A model generated the notes under the pieces. That model had not been told where the DNA came from. It ran no database searches and was given only the letters and a program-made list of their open reading frames with translations. From Arthrobacter sp. NicSoilB8 (GTDB taxonomy: Bacteria; Actinomycetota; Actinomycetes; Actinomycetales; Micrococcaceae), in NCBI RefSeq assembly GCF_019977355.1, contig NZ_AP024655.1, positions 1,612,001 through 1,676,000 on the forward strand: DNA of 64,000 nt. Reading direction: 5' to 3'. The position numbers were made by a program, and so were the translations under genes. This document shows positions 44,656 to 54,355 of this stretch, piece by piece; the stretch's first letter is position 1, and each line of letters starts with the position of its first letter.

Positions 44656-47600
44656 CTACCGGGGTTTGGCGGGCGGTGTCGGCCCGTCCCACGGGCTGAC
44701 CGGGTTGCCCATCCAGTACGTCCCGGCGGGGACGGTTTCGCCCCGCATGACGAGGGACGCCGGCCCCACCGTGCCGCCGCTGCCGATCCTGGCCTGGGGC
44801 AGGATGACGCCGTGCGGTCCCATGGTGGCTCCGTCATCGAGGGTAACAGTGTCGATGCTCATGACACGGTCATGGAACAGATGGGTTTGGACGACGCACC
44901 CGCGGTTAACGGTCGAATTCCTGCCCAGGGTGACCAGGTCCGCCTCGGGCAGCCAGTAGCTTTCGCACCAGGTCCCCGTGCCGATTTTCGCGCCGAGGGC
45001 CCGCAGCCACCAGACCATGGCCGGGGTACCCGTGGCCGCGCGCGCGAACCACGGCGCACTGACCATCTCAATAAAGGTGTCCACCACCTCGTTCCGCCAG
45101 ATGAAGGAGCTCCAGAGCGGGTGCTCGCCGGCGTGTATGCGGCCCACCAGCAGCCACTTGGCCGCCACCGCACTGGCCGCGGCCGTGGCGCCCGCAAGCA
45201 GCACCACCACCCCGCCCAGGACCGCGGCCACTCCATAGTTGAAGAGTGTCGCGAGAGCGTCAAACGCGACCAACACGCCGACGGCGATTGCGACTGTCAG
45301 CATGACCGGGACGAACCGGCACAGCTCCCACAAGGTGCGCGCGACCTTCAGTCTCGCGGGCGGCTGGTACGTCCGCGTGTCATCGGAGGCGATGGCGGTG
45401 CGCCGCAGCCGTACCGGCGGGCTGCCCAGCCACGACGTCCCGGCCTTCGCCTTGGCCGGCGTGGCGGAGAGGACGGCCACGAGAGAGTTCTTGGGCACAT
45501 TCCGTCCTGCCGCCGTCATGCCCGAATTGCCCAGGAAGGAGCGTTTACCGATCTTGGCTGGCGCAATCCGCATCCAGCCGCCGTCCAGTTCGTAGGATGC
45601 CACCATGGTGTCGTCGGCCAGGAACGCGCCCTCCCCGACGGTGGTCATCCGGGGAATCAGCAGCACCGTCGAGGCCTCCACGTTGCGGCCGACCTTCGCG
45701 CCGAGGAGGCGGAGCCAGACCGGGGTGAAGAGGCTGGCGTAGATCGGGAACAGCAGGTCCCTGGCCAGGTCCAGCACCCGCTCTGTGGCCCACACCTGCC
45801 ATCCGATCCGGCTCCGGACCCGGTAGTAGCCTTCTGCCAGGCCGATGCTGAGGAGCCGCGTGGTGGCCAGGACCAGGAGCAGGTTGGTCAGGAACCACAC
45901 CAGCGCCGCCAGGGGGACTGAGAGAACGAGTCCGGGCAGGGCGGCGGACAGGGACGAGCTGCCCCGGATGAACGCGAAAATCACGAGGGCCGCGGCGGCG
46001 GCGGAGACGTAGGGGATGAGCGACAGGAGGGCGGATGCCGCGGCGAACCCGGCGAACCACAACCGGCCGATGAACCGGTGTTCGGCGGGGGAGTCCGGCC
46101 ACGAGTGCCGGGCCTTGCCGCGGCGTTCGGCCGGTGACCCTGCCACCAGCTGCCCGGCTTTGACCTTGCCGATCACCGCAGATCCCGGCTCCACCTGTGC
46201 TCCGGCCCCCACGATGGCTCCCGGCATGAGCGTGCTGCGGGCTCCAATGCTGGCGCCCGCGCCAATCCGGATGGCGCCGATGTGGACGCGGTCGCCGTCG
46301 ATCCACCAGCCGGACAGATCGACCTCCGGCTCGATGTTGGAACCGGCACCCAGGGAAAGCAGCCCCGTGACCGGCGGGAGCGAGTGGAGCTGGACGTTCT
46401 CGCCGATCTGGGCCCCGAGGGCCTTGGCGTAGTAGGGCACCCAGGGCGCACTGGCCAGGCTGATAGCGCCGGCGAGGTCCTGGATCTGTTCGGCGAGCCA
46501 GAGCCGGATGTGCACCCGCCCGGATCGCGGGTACGTGCCCGGCACAACGTTGCGGAGCAGGATGCGGGCGGCGGCGATGGAGAGCATCATCCGCCCGGCG
46601 GGGCTGACAAAGACGAGCCAGGATGCCCCGACCCACCACCAGGAGATTGTGGGCGCGGCGCTGAATCCGGCGAAGGCTGCCAGGAGGTTGTTGGCGGCCA
46701 TCAGGTAGGTCAGCCAGCGCATGCCGACGAGGATGTGCAAGGGGACGCCCATGAGCGTCTGGAAGGCCTGGGACTTCCGGGCCGTGGGCCGGACGGTGCG
46801 CTCCTGCGCGGGAACTGCGCCGCCCTCGGGCAGCGACTGCCGGGCCGCGTCCACCAGGGCGCCCACCCGGGGTGTCGCGTAAATGTCGGCCACGGTGATG
46901 GTGGGGTAGCGCACGCGCAGGGCGGACACGAGCTGCGCAGCGGCCAGCGACCCTCCGCCGTAGGCGAAGAAATCCGCGTCGAGGCTCGTGACGGGGCTTC
47001 CCAGCACGGCGCTCCACTGCTCCACGATCCACTGCGCGTCGTCCGGCAGGTTCAGCGGGGCACCTTCTGCCTCGGCGGCTCCGGTTCCGCTCAACGGCCA
47101 CGGCAGGGAGTGGCGGTCCACCTTGCCGCTGGTCTTGGTCGGCAGCGACTCCACGAGCGTCAGGAGCGGGATGAGCGGCGCCGGCAGGCTTTCGCCCAGC
47201 AGTTCGCGCGCTGTGGCGAGATCGATGTCCCGGCCCGACACGGCCGCCAGGTAGCCGACCAGGATCTGGTTGCCCGCGGCGGTCGTCTGCACCGCGGCCG
47301 CGGCGCCGGCGACGTCCGGCAGCGACTGCAGGGCGGCGTCGATTTCACCCAGTTCGATCCGGCGCCCGCCGAGCTTGACCTGCTCATCGGCGCGGCCCTG
47401 GAAGATGAGGCCCTCGGCCTCATACTTGACGAGGTCGCCGGAACGGTAGGCCCGCGCCCAGCCCAGCGACGGCATGGGGGCGTATTTTTCCGCATCTTTG
47501 ACCGGGTCGAGGTAGCGGGCCAGGCCCACGCCGCCGATGATCAGTTCGCCCACGGCGCCTTCGGCGACGGGCACTGAGTCGGAGTCGACGACGGCGAGGT

Positions 47601-48636
47601 CCCAGCCGTCCAACGGCAGGCCGATCCGGATGGGCCCCGGCGTCCCCAGCCGCGCGGCGCACGCAACCACCGTGGCCTCAGTGGGGCCGTAGGTGTTCCA
47701 CACTTCGCGGCCCTCGACGGCCAGCCGTTCGGCAAGGTCCGGCGGGCATGCCTCCCCGCCGAAGATGAGCAGCCGGACGCTTTCCAGCGACTCGACGGGC
47801 CAGAGCGCGGCGAGCGTGGGGACTGTGGAGACCACAGTGATGCCGTGGCTGATGAGCCAGGGGCCGAGGTCCATGCCGGTCCGGACCAGCGCCCGGGGTG
47901 CCGGAACGAGGCACGCGCCGTGCCGCCACGCGAGCCACATTTCCTCGCAGGAGGCATCGAAGGCAACCGACAATCCGGCCAGCACCCGGTCCTGCGGGCC
48001 TATCGGCTCGCCCTGCAGGAAGAGGCGGGCTTCCGCGTCCACGAACGCGGCGGCCGAGCGGTGCTGGACGGCAACGCCCTTGGGGGTGCCGGTGGAGCCG
48101 GAGGTGAAGATGACCCAGGCGTCGTCGTCCGGGCCGGCCGGCCGGGCACCGGGGAAAGGCCGGGGGCGTTTGCTGTCCGTGACGATCTTCCCGCCGGCGC
48201 GAAGGATTCCGGCGACCCTGGCCTCGCCGAAGACCAGTTTGGCCCGCTCATCCGGATCGTCGGCGTCGACCGGGACGTAGGCAGCGCCGACCAGCAGCAC
48301 CGCTAGGATCGAGACGTAGAGCTCGTTGGTACCGGACGGGATCCGGACACCGATCTTGTCGCCGGCACCCAGCCCGGCCATGTGCAGTTTCCGCGCGGTT
48401 GCCCGGACTTCGTGCATGAGCTGGGCGTAGCTGAGCGAGCGGTGGCCGTCGTCGAGCGCGGAAGCATCCGGGAACCGGGCAGCAGTTTCGCGCAGGAGGT
48501 CGATGAGCGTCCGCTCCGGCGGAGCGGACAGCGCGCCCGGCAGCTGGGGCGCGTACACGGCGGCGCCGGCCACCTGAAGGCTCTGCACCGTGCCGGTCTC
48601 GGGGGCTTCGCTCTGGGTCAGTCGTTGCTCGGTCAC
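44656..48636 (-). CDS. Pls/PosA-family non-ribosomal peptide synthetase (poly-amino-acid synthetase-like)
   Basis: A 1326-residue membrane NRPS. The adenylation domain (about 40-510) has A3 TSGSTGTPKG (178-187), A4 FDASCEEMW (226-234), A5 NTYGPTEAT (314-322) and the A10 lysine K505. A carrier domain follows, with S563 in YGGGSLAAAQ. There is no condensation or thioesterase domain. Residues about 610-1326 alternate six or so membrane helices with three hexapeptide-repeat, acyltransferase-like regions (for example GAIRIGAGASIGARSTLMPG). This is the layout of epsilon-poly-lysine synthetase, of almost equal length. Product inferred: a homopolymer of a cationic amino acid. Start is GTG. Confidence 0.88.
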   Translation of the reverse strand: MTEQRLTQSEAPETGTVQSLQVAGAAVYAPQLPGALSAPPERTLIDLLRETAARFPDASALDDGHRSLSYAQLMHEVRATARKLHMAGLGAGDKIGVRIPSGTNELYVSILAVLLVGAAYVPVDADDPDERAKLVFGEARVAGILRAGGKIVTDSKRPRPFPGARPAGPDDDAWVIFTSGSTGTPKGVAVQHRSAAAFVDAEARLFLQGEPIGPQDRVLAGLSVAFDASCEEMWLAWRHGACLVPAPRALVRTGMDLGPWLISHGITVVSTVPTLAALWPVESLESVRLLIFGGEACPPDLAERLAVEGREVWNTYGPTEATVVACAARLGTPGPIRIGLPLDGWDLAVVDSDSVPVAEGAVGELIIGGVGLARYLDPVKDAEKYAPMPSLGWARAYRSGDLVKYEAEGLIFQGRADEQVKLGGRRIELGEIDAALQSLPDVAGAAAAVQTTAAGNQILVGYLAAVSGRDIDLATARELLGESLPAPLIPLLTLVESLPTKTSGKVDRHSLPWPLSGTGAAEAEGAPLNLPDDAQWIVEQWSAVLGSPVTSLDADFFAYGGGSLAAAQLVSALRVRYPTITVADIYATPRVGALVDAARQSLPEGGAVPAQERTVRPTARKSQAFQTLMGVPLHILVGMRWLTYLMAANNLLAAFAGFSAAPTISWWWVGASWLVFVSPAGRMMLSIAAARILLRNVVPGTYPRSGRVHIRLWLAEQIQDLAGAISLASAPWVPYYAKALGAQIGENVQLHSLPPVTGLLSLGAGSNIEPEVDLSGWWIDGDRVHIGAIRIGAGASIGARSTLMPGAIVGAGAQVEPGSAVIGKVKAGQLVAGSPAERRGKARHSWPDSPAEHRFIGRLWFAGFAAASALLSLIPYVSAAAAALVIFAFIRGSSSLSAALPGLVLSVPLAALVWFLTNLLLVLATTRLLSIGLAEGYYRVRSRIGWQVWATERVLDLARDLLFPIYASLFTPVWLRLLGAKVGRNVEASTVLLIPRMTTVGEGAFLADDTMVASYELDGGWMRIAPAKIGKRSFLGNSGMTAAGRNVPKNSLVAVLSATPAKAKAGTSWLGSPPVRLRRTAIASDDTRTYQPPARLKVARTLWELCRFVPVMLTVAIAVGVLVAFDALATLFNYGVAAVLGGVVVLLAGATAAASAVAAKWLLVGRIHAGEHPLWSSFIWRNEVVDTFIEMVSAPWFARAATGTPAMVWWLRALGAKIGTGTWCESYWLPEADLVTLGRNSTVNRGCVVQTHLFHDRVMSIDTVTLDDGATMGPHGVILPQARIGSGGTVGPASLVMRGETVPAGTYWMGNPVSPWDGPTPPAKPR

Positions 48637-48699
48637 TGGCGCATTGTCCCTGCAGGAGATGAACGGATGGTGTTGCCGCGGCCCAGGGGACCGCAGAGG

Positions 48700-49662
48700 T
48701 TAGGGGATCAGGATGACTTTGCCGGTGGTGCGGCGCTGTTCGAGGTCATCGTGGGCCCGGGCCGCCTCGGCGAGGGAGTAGCGGGCGCCGATCCTGACCT
48801 TGAGGCTGCCTTCGGCCGCGGCGGCGAAAACCTCATCGGAGCGCCAGCGGCGCTCCCGGGCGTCGCGAAGGTAGTGGCCCATGGTCGGGCGCGTGAGGTA
48901 GAGGGAGCCGCCGGCGTTGAGCCGCTGCGGGTCGAAGGGCGGAACCGGGCCGGATGCCCCGCCAAAGAGCACCAGCATGCCCCGGATGCGCAGCGAGGCC
49001 AGGGAGGAATCGAAGGTGTCTTTCCCGACGCCGTCGTACACCACGTCCGCGCCGGTGCCGTTCGTCAGCTCCCGGACACGCTGCGCGAAACCGTCGTAGC
49101 GCAGGACGTGGTCGGCGCCGGCCTCGCGGGCCAGCTGCTCCTTGGCGTCCGTTGAAACGGTGGTGATGACATGGGCGCCCTTGGCCTTGAGCATTTGGAT
49201 CAGGAGGAGGCCCACGCCGCCGGCGCCGGCATGGAGCAGCACCGTGTGGCCGGGCTCGACCTTGAAGGTCGAATTGATGAGGTAGTGGGCGGTCACGCCC
49301 TGAAGCGGCAGCGCCGCGGCGGTGAGATCGTCCAGGCCGTCCGGAACCGGGAGTGCCTTGTCCTCGTCGACGAGGGCATAGCCGGCGTAGCAGTTGATGC
49401 CTTCCGCGGTAGCCACCCGTTCGCCGGGGGTGAACCCGGTGACGCCGTCGCCGATTTCCTCGATGGTGCCCGAGGCCTCGGAGCCGGGAGTGAAGGGGTA
49501 GCTGACCTTGTAGACGCCGCTGCGCTTGTAGGTGTCGATGAAGTTCACGCCCGCGGCGGCGACCTTGACCAACAGCTGGCCCGGCCCGGGAACGGGGCGG
49601 GCGGTCTCGTCGAGCTCCAGGACCTCGGGGCCCCCAGCCCGGCTGGCGACGATTGCGTGCAT
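48700..49662 (-). CDS. Quinone oxidoreductase, zinc-independent MDR family
   Basis: A 320-residue NADPH-dependent reductase of the quinone/enone type. The GroES-like domain starts MHAIVASRAGGPEVLEL and includes GVNFIDTYKRSGVY. The Rossmann motif HAGAGGVGLLLIQMLKAKGA is at about residues 140-160. Zinc-ligand cysteines of alcohol dehydrogenases are absent, as expected. AAGGAG lies 7 nt before ATG 49662. It precedes the NRPS gene by 63 bp on the same strand and may share its transcript; no role in product formation is known. Confidence 0.88.
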   Translation of the reverse strand: MHAIVASRAGGPEVLELDETARPVPGPGQLLVKVAAAGVNFIDTYKRSGVYKVSYPFTPGSEASGTIEEIGDGVTGFTPGERVATAEGINCYAGYALVDEDKALPVPDGLDDLTAAALPLQGVTAHYLINSTFKVEPGHTVLLHAGAGGVGLLLIQMLKAKGAHVITTVSTDAKEQLAREAGADHVLRYDGFAQRVRELTNGTGADVVYDGVGKDTFDSSLASLRIRGMLVLFGGASGPVPPFDPQRLNAGGSLYLTRPTMGHYLRDARERRWRSDEVFAAAAEGSLKVRIGARYSLAEAARAHDDLEQRRTTGKVILIP

Positions 49663-49821
49663 CATGTGGCTCCTTTTCCGGGCGGGGAATTCTGTCCCGG
49701 TCCCTGGGACCATCCTAGGGACACCGGCAACAACCATGAAGGGGCCGTTCGTAACTAGCCGTCACGTGATGCGTTCGGCACCGGCGTGTCCCCGCCGGTG
49801 CACGGGCCGGCAGGAGCGCGG

Positions 49822-50925
49822 CTAGTAGCGGCGGGTGACGGTCGCCATGGGGCATTCGAAGTGGCGTCCCGCGGCGAGTCCAACGTCGTTGAGGTAACGG
49901 ACAATGATGGCGTAGGACTGCATCAGCGTGGTTTCCGTGTACGGAACCTGGTGCTTGGCGCAGTACTCGCGGACGATCTTGGCGGCCTTGTCCAGCTGGG
50001 GCCGGGCCATGTCCGGGAAGAGGTGGTGTTCCGCCTGGCGGTTGAGGCCGCCGAGCAGGATGTCCATGAAACGGCCGCCCGAGATATTCCGGGACGTCAG
50101 GACCTGGCGGCTGAAGAAGTCCACCCGGCTGTCCGCCGGCAGGACCGGCATGCCCTTGTGGTTGGGTGCGAAGGACGCACCCATGTAGAAGCCGAACACG
50201 GCCAGCTGCACGCCGATGAAGGCGAACGCCATGCCCAGGGGGAGGAAGGAGAAGGCCAGCGCCGGCAGCAGGCTGAGCCGGACCGCGAGGATCGGGATTT
50301 CGACCCAGCGGTGCGTGACCTTGGCCCGGCGGACGATGAATTTCACGGAATCGATCTGGAGTCCCAGGCCCACCAGGAACAGCAGCGGGAAGAAGAACCA
50401 GCCCTGCTTGCGGGTCAGGAAAGCGAAACGCCCCTTGCGGTCGGCGACGGCCTCGGGGTGGAAGGCGATGGGGCCGGGCGCGATGTCCGGGTCTTTGGAG
50501 ATGACGTTCGGGTGGTTGTGGTGTGCGCCGTGCTTCTGCTCCCACCAGGAGTAGCTGATGCCGGCCACGGACGTGGCGAGCAGCCGTGCGGCCCAGTCGT
50601 TGGCGCGGCGGGAGGCGAAGATCTGCCGGTGCCCGGCCTCGTGGGCCAGGAAGCTCAGCTGGGTGCACAGGATGCCCAGGGCGGCCGCGATGAGGAGCTG
50701 GAACCAGCTGTCACCGATCAGCGCGAACCCGAACCAGGTGGCGGCCATCAGCAGCACGAGGCTGGCGAAGACGGTGACGTAGAAACCGACACGCCGCTCG
50801 AGGAGGCCGGCCGTCTTGACGCTTTTCAGGAGTTCCGAATAGCTCAGGACGACGGCGTTGGGCTGGCGGACGCGCGATGGCGGACGCGCCGGCGTTTGGG
50901 TGGAAAGGGTGGAAGTGGCGGTCAT
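49822..50925 (-). CDS. Membrane fatty acid desaturase
   Basis: A 367-residue di-iron desaturase. All three histidine boxes are present: HEAGH (95-99), HGAHHNH (132-138) and QAEHH (297-301). About four membrane helices lie between them. Q in the third box is typical of front-end desaturases, but actinobacterial homologues (DesA3-like, linoleoyl-CoA desaturase) act on stearoyl- or palmitoyl-CoA, so the position of the double bond is open. It adjusts membrane fluidity. No ferredoxin or reductase gene is adjacent. Confidence 0.9.
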   Translation of the reverse strand: MTATSTLSTQTPARPPSRVRQPNAVVLSYSELLKSVKTAGLLERRVGFYVTVFASLVLLMAATWFGFALIGDSWFQLLIAAALGILCTQLSFLAHEAGHRQIFASRRANDWAARLLATSVAGISYSWWEQKHGAHHNHPNVISKDPDIAPGPIAFHPEAVADRKGRFAFLTRKQGWFFFPLLFLVGLGLQIDSVKFIVRRAKVTHRWVEIPILAVRLSLLPALAFSFLPLGMAFAFIGVQLAVFGFYMGASFAPNHKGMPVLPADSRVDFFSRQVLTSRNISGGRFMDILLGGLNRQAEHHLFPDMARPQLDKAAKIVREYCAKHQVPYTETTLMQSYAIIVRYLNDVGLAAGRHFECPMATVTRRY

Positions 50926-51130
50926 AGAGCGCTGGCCTCGTCACTGTTACGGGCAACGCTGCAACTGACATTCGCAGCTGCACGGTCTGGATCACCCTCC
51001 ACCCAGCATACGCCCCCGGTTTATCCGGACCGCCGCTCCGCAACGGAATCCTCTGCCGGCGCAATTCCGGAAGGCGGCCCAAATCCCGGACACAGGACAG
51101 CACCGGACCCAAATCGGACAAAGCACCATC

Positions 51131-51160
51131 GATGCATAAATATCGGCATCTATGCATACT
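51131..51160 (+). promoter_or_regulatory. Two ARG-box-like sites upstream of argC
   Basis: ATGCATA occurs at 51132-51138 and 51152-51158, 20 bp (about two helical turns) apart in AT-rich DNA. This agrees with paired ArgR sites of actinobacteria. They cover the region expected for the -35 element. argR is in the same operon. Confidence 0.65.
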
Positions 51161-51167
51161 CTTGCTG

Positions 51168-51173
51168 TATAGT
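51168..51173 (+). promoter_or_regulatory. -10 box, leaderless promoter of the arg operon
   Basis: TATAGT ends 7 nt before the ATG at 51181. Confidence 0.7.
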
Positions 51174-51180
51174 CGTGCTT

Positions 51181-52212
51181 ATGACTATTTCTGTTGCCGT
51201 ATCCGGGGCGAGCGGTTATGCCGGCGGCGAGGTCCTGCGGCTCCTCGCCGGTCACCCCGACGTCACGATCGGCGCCATCACGGCCCACAGCAACGCCGGT
51301 TCCAGACTAGGGGAATTGCAGCCGCATCTCCATGGCCTGGCGGACCGGATCCTCGAAGACACCACGGTGGATAACCTGGCCGGGCACGACGTCGTGTTCC
51401 TGGCGCTTCCGCACGGGGCGTCCGCGGAGATTGCGGCCAAGCTGCCCGCCGGGACGCTGGTGATCGACGCCGGCGCGGACCACCGCCTCGAGGACCCCGA
51501 GGCCTGGCAGAAGTTCTACGGCTCCGCGCACGCCGGAACCTGGCCCTACGGCCTGCCGGAACTGCCCGGCCAGCGTGAGGCCCTCCGCGGCGCCACCCGG
51601 ATCGCCGTCCCGGGCTGCTATCCGACGTCGGCCCTCCTTGCCCTCACGCCCGGCTTCAGCAATCACCTGCTGCAGGGCGACGACGTCGTCATCGTCTCCG
51701 CGTCCGGCACCTCGGGGGCCGGCAAGGCCGCCAAGGTGAACCTGATCGGCGCCGAGGTCATGGGCTCCATGAGCCCCTACGGCGTGGGCGGCGGACACCG
51801 GCACACCCCGGAGATTGAACAGGGGCTCTCCAAGGCCCTGAACTCTCCGGTCACCGTGTCCTTCACGCCCACGCTGGCGCCGATGAGCCGGGGCATCCTC
51901 ACGACGGCGACAGCCAAGATTCGTGAGGGAGTCACCGCCGGGGAGCTGCGCCGCGCCTGGAGCGAGGCCTACGACGACGAACCGTTCGTCCACCTGCTCG
52001 CCGAAGGCCACTGGCCCTCCACCAAGTCGGTCCAGGGTTCGAACCACACAGTCATGCAGCTTGCCTTCGATGAGCACACGGGCCGCGTGATCGTGTGCTG
52101 CGCCATCGACAACCTGACCAAGGGAACCGCCGGCGGGGCCGTGCAGTCCATGAACATTGCCCTCGGCCTGGCGGAAACCGCCGGCCTCAACCTTCAGGGA
52201 GTCGCACCGTGA
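51181..52212 (+). CDS. argC: N-acetyl-gamma-glutamyl-phosphate reductase
   Basis: A 343-residue NADPH-dependent reductase, third step of arginine synthesis. It begins [21 protein letters not shown] (NADP site). The catalytic cysteine is near residue 146 in [13 protein letters not shown], and HRHTPEIEQ carries the active-site histidine. It is the first gene of argCJBDFRGH. The start is supported by the leaderless -10 box. The stop overlaps the argJ start by 4 bp. Confidence 0.96.
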   Translation: MTISVAVSGASGYAGGEVLRLLAGHPDVTIGAITAHSNAGSRLGELQPHLHGLADRILEDTTVDNLAGHDVVFLALPHGASAEIAAKLPAGTLVIDAGADHRLEDPEAWQKFYGSAHAGTWPYGLPELPGQREALRGATRIAVPGCYPTSALLALTPGFSNHLLQGDDVVIVSASGTSGAGKAAKVNLIGAEVMGSMSPYGVGGGHRHTPEIEQGLSKALNSPVTVSFTPTLAPMSRGILTTATAKIREGVTAGELRRAWSEAYDDEPFVHLLAEGHWPSTKSVQGSNHTVMQLAFDEHTGRVIVCCAIDNLTKGTAGGAVQSMNIALGLAETAGLNLQGVAP

Positions 52213-53375
52213 GCATCACCGCACCGCAGGGATTCCGCGCCGCCGGGGTCACGGCCGGCCTCAAGGCCTCCGGCAAGCCGGACCTGGCCCTCGTGGTCAA
52301 CGACGGCCCGGCCAAGGCCGCCGCCGCGGTCTTCACCTCCAACCGGGTCGCCGCGGCCCCCGTGCACTGGTCCCGCGAGGTGGTCAAGGACGGCCGCGTG
52401 GACGCCGTCATCCTCAACTCCGGCGGAGCCAACGCCTGCACCGGACCCCAAGGCTTCCAGAACACGCACACCACCGCGGAGAAGACCGCCGAAGCGCTGG
52501 GCGCCTCCGCGACCGACGTCGTAGTGTGTTCCACCGGCCTGATCGGCGAGCAGCTGCCCATGGACAAGATCCTCGCCGGGATCGGCTCCGCCACTGCCGC
52601 TCTGGCCGCCGACGGCGGTCCGGCGGCAGCCACCGCGATCATGACCACGGACTCCGTGTCCAAGCAGGCCGTTTTCACCGGTACGGACGCCGAGGGCAAG
52701 GAGTTCACCATCGGCGGCATGGCCAAGGGCGCCGGCATGCTGGCCCCGGGCCTCGCCACCATGCTGGTGGTCCTCACCACCGACGCCGACGTCCAGCCGG
52801 AAATGCTCGACGTCGTCCTCCGCGACGCCACCCGGGTCACTTTCGACCGCGCGGACTCCGACGGCTGCATGTCCACCAACGACACCGTGGTGCTCCTGGC
52901 GTCGGGAGCCTCCGGCGCCGTGCCGTCCGCCGTCGATTTCGGCGCCGGGCTGACCCAGGTCTGCGCCGAACTGGCCCGCAAACTGATCGGCGACGCCGAG
53001 GGCGCCAGCCACGACATCGCAATCCGGACGTTCAACGCCGCGAGCGAGCGGGACGCCGAGATCGTCAGCCGCGCCGTCGCCCGCTCCAACCTGTTCAAGA
53101 CCGCGATCTTCGGCAAGGACCCGAACTGGGGCCGCGTGCTCTCCGCCGTCGGCACCACCGACGCGGCATTCGATCCGGACCAGCTCAATGTGTCCATGAA
53201 CGGCGTGCAGATCTGCCGCAACGGCAGCATCGGCGATGACCGGAACCTCGTGGACCTGGAGCCGCGCGAGGTCCTGGTCGAAATCGACCTGCAGGCCGGC
53301 GAGGCCGAGGCCACGATCCTCACGAACGACCTCACGCACGACTACGTCCACGAAAACAGCGCCTACTCGAGCTGA
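52209..53375 (+). CDS. argJ: Bifunctional glutamate N-acetyltransferase/amino-acid acetyltransferase
   Basis: A 388-residue ornithine acetyltransferase. It moves the acetyl group from acetylornithine to glutamate, and bifunctional forms also use acetyl-CoA. The precursor self-cleaves before the threonine in [16 protein letters not shown] (A/T bond), whose threonine becomes the nucleophile. GTG start overlaps argC. Its presence means the acetyl group is recycled, so no separate argE is needed. Confidence 0.96.
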   Translation: MSITAPQGFRAAGVTAGLKASGKPDLALVVNDGPAKAAAAVFTSNRVAAAPVHWSREVVKDGRVDAVILNSGGANACTGPQGFQNTHTTAEKTAEALGASATDVVVCSTGLIGEQLPMDKILAGIGSATAALAADGGPAAATAIMTTDSVSKQAVFTGTDAEGKEFTIGGMAKGAGMLAPGLATMLVVLTTDADVQPEMLDVVLRDATRVTFDRADSDGCMSTNDTVVLLASGASGAVPSAVDFGAGLTQVCAELARKLIGDAEGASHDIAIRTFNAASERDAEIVSRAVARSNLFKTAIFGKDPNWGRVLSAVGTTDAAFDPDQLNVSMNGVQICRNGSIGDDRNLVDLEPREVLVEIDLQAGEAEATILTNDLTHDYVHENSAYSS

Positions 53376-53425
53376 CCCCCCGCGGGAAGGACGACCAGTA
53401 AGGACGAACAGTTAGGACGGACCGC

Positions 53426-54355
53426 ATGAACACCCAGACCCGCGAGACCACTTCCATGTCCGACGCCCGGGACAAAGCCGCCACGCTGATCGAGGCACTG
53501 CCCTGGATCCAGCGCTTTGCCGGCACCACCATGGTGATCAAGTACGGCGGCAACGCCATGGTCAATGACGAGCTCCGCCGCGCTTTCGCCGAGGACGTCG
53601 TCTTCCTGCACCACGTCGGTATACACCCCGTGGTGGTGCACGGCGGCGGCCCGCAGATCAACGCCATGCTCAGCCGGCTCGGGATCGAGTCCGAGTTCAA
53701 GGGCGGCCTGCGCGTCACCACGCCCGAGGCCATGGACGTCGTCCGGATGGTCCTCACCGGCCAGGTGGGACGTGAACTCGTGGGCCTGATCAACTCGCAC
53801 GGCCCGTACGCCGTCGGCATGTCCGGTGAAGACGGGGGACTGCTCCGCGCCGTCCGCACCGGCACCGTGGTGGACGGCGAAGAAGTGGACCTGGGGTTGG
53901 TCGGGGAAGTGGTGGGCGTCAACCCGGAAGGGATCGTGGACATCCTCGCGGCCGGCCGGATCCCGGTGGTTTCCACTGTTGCCCCGGAGATCTCCGCAGA
54001 CGGTTCCACCACCGGGCAGGTACTCAATGTCAACGCGGACACGGCAGCGGCTGCGGTCGCGTCGGCCTTGGGTGCATCCAAGCTGGTCATCCTGACCGAT
54101 GTCGAAGGCCTGTACGCCAACTGGCCGGACAGGTCATCGCTGATCTCGTCGCTGACGGCTTCGGAGCTGCGCGAGATGCTGCCGCGCCTTGAGTCCGGCA
54201 TGATCCCGAAGATGGCGGCCTGCCTGAAAGCGATTGACGACGGCGTCGAACGAGCCCACATCGTGGACGGCCGGCTGCCTCACTCGATGCTCCTGGAAAC
54301 CTTCACGACCGCGGGCATCGGTACCCAGGTCGTCCCCGACGAGGAAAGCAAATGA
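53426..54355 (+). CDS. argB: Acetylglutamate kinase
   Basis: A 309-residue amino-acid kinase that phosphorylates N-acetylglutamate. KYGGNAM (about residues 33-39) holds the catalytic lysine, HGGGPQIN binds substrate, and [16 protein letters not shown] is the nucleotide region. The N-terminal helix (about 12-28) is the type seen in arginine-inhibited hexameric enzymes, so feedback inhibition is likely. A second in-frame ATG at 53459 would give a shorter, equally plausible form. The stop overlaps argD. Confidence 0.95.
   Translation: MNTQTRETTSMSDARDKAATLIEALPWIQRFAGTTMVIKYGGNAMVNDELRRAFAEDVVFLHHVGIHPVVVHGGGPQINAMLSRLGIESEFKGGLRVTTPEAMDVVRMVLTGQVGRELVGLINSHGPYAVGMSGEDGGLLRAVRTGTVVDGEEVDLGLVGEVVGVNPEGIVDILAAGRIPVVSTVAPEISADGSTTGQVLNVNADTAAAAVASALGASKLVILTDVEGLYANWPDRSSLISSLTASELREMLPRLESGMIPKMAACLKAIDDGVERAHIVDGRLPHSMLLETFTTAGIGTQVVPDEESK

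Noticed and set aside
44606..44692. Longer GTG start for the M1 peptidase
   Set aside because: It would overlap the NRPS gene by 37 bp and add residues unlike the family; TTG 44605 has a properly spaced GAAGG. Kept as an alternative only.
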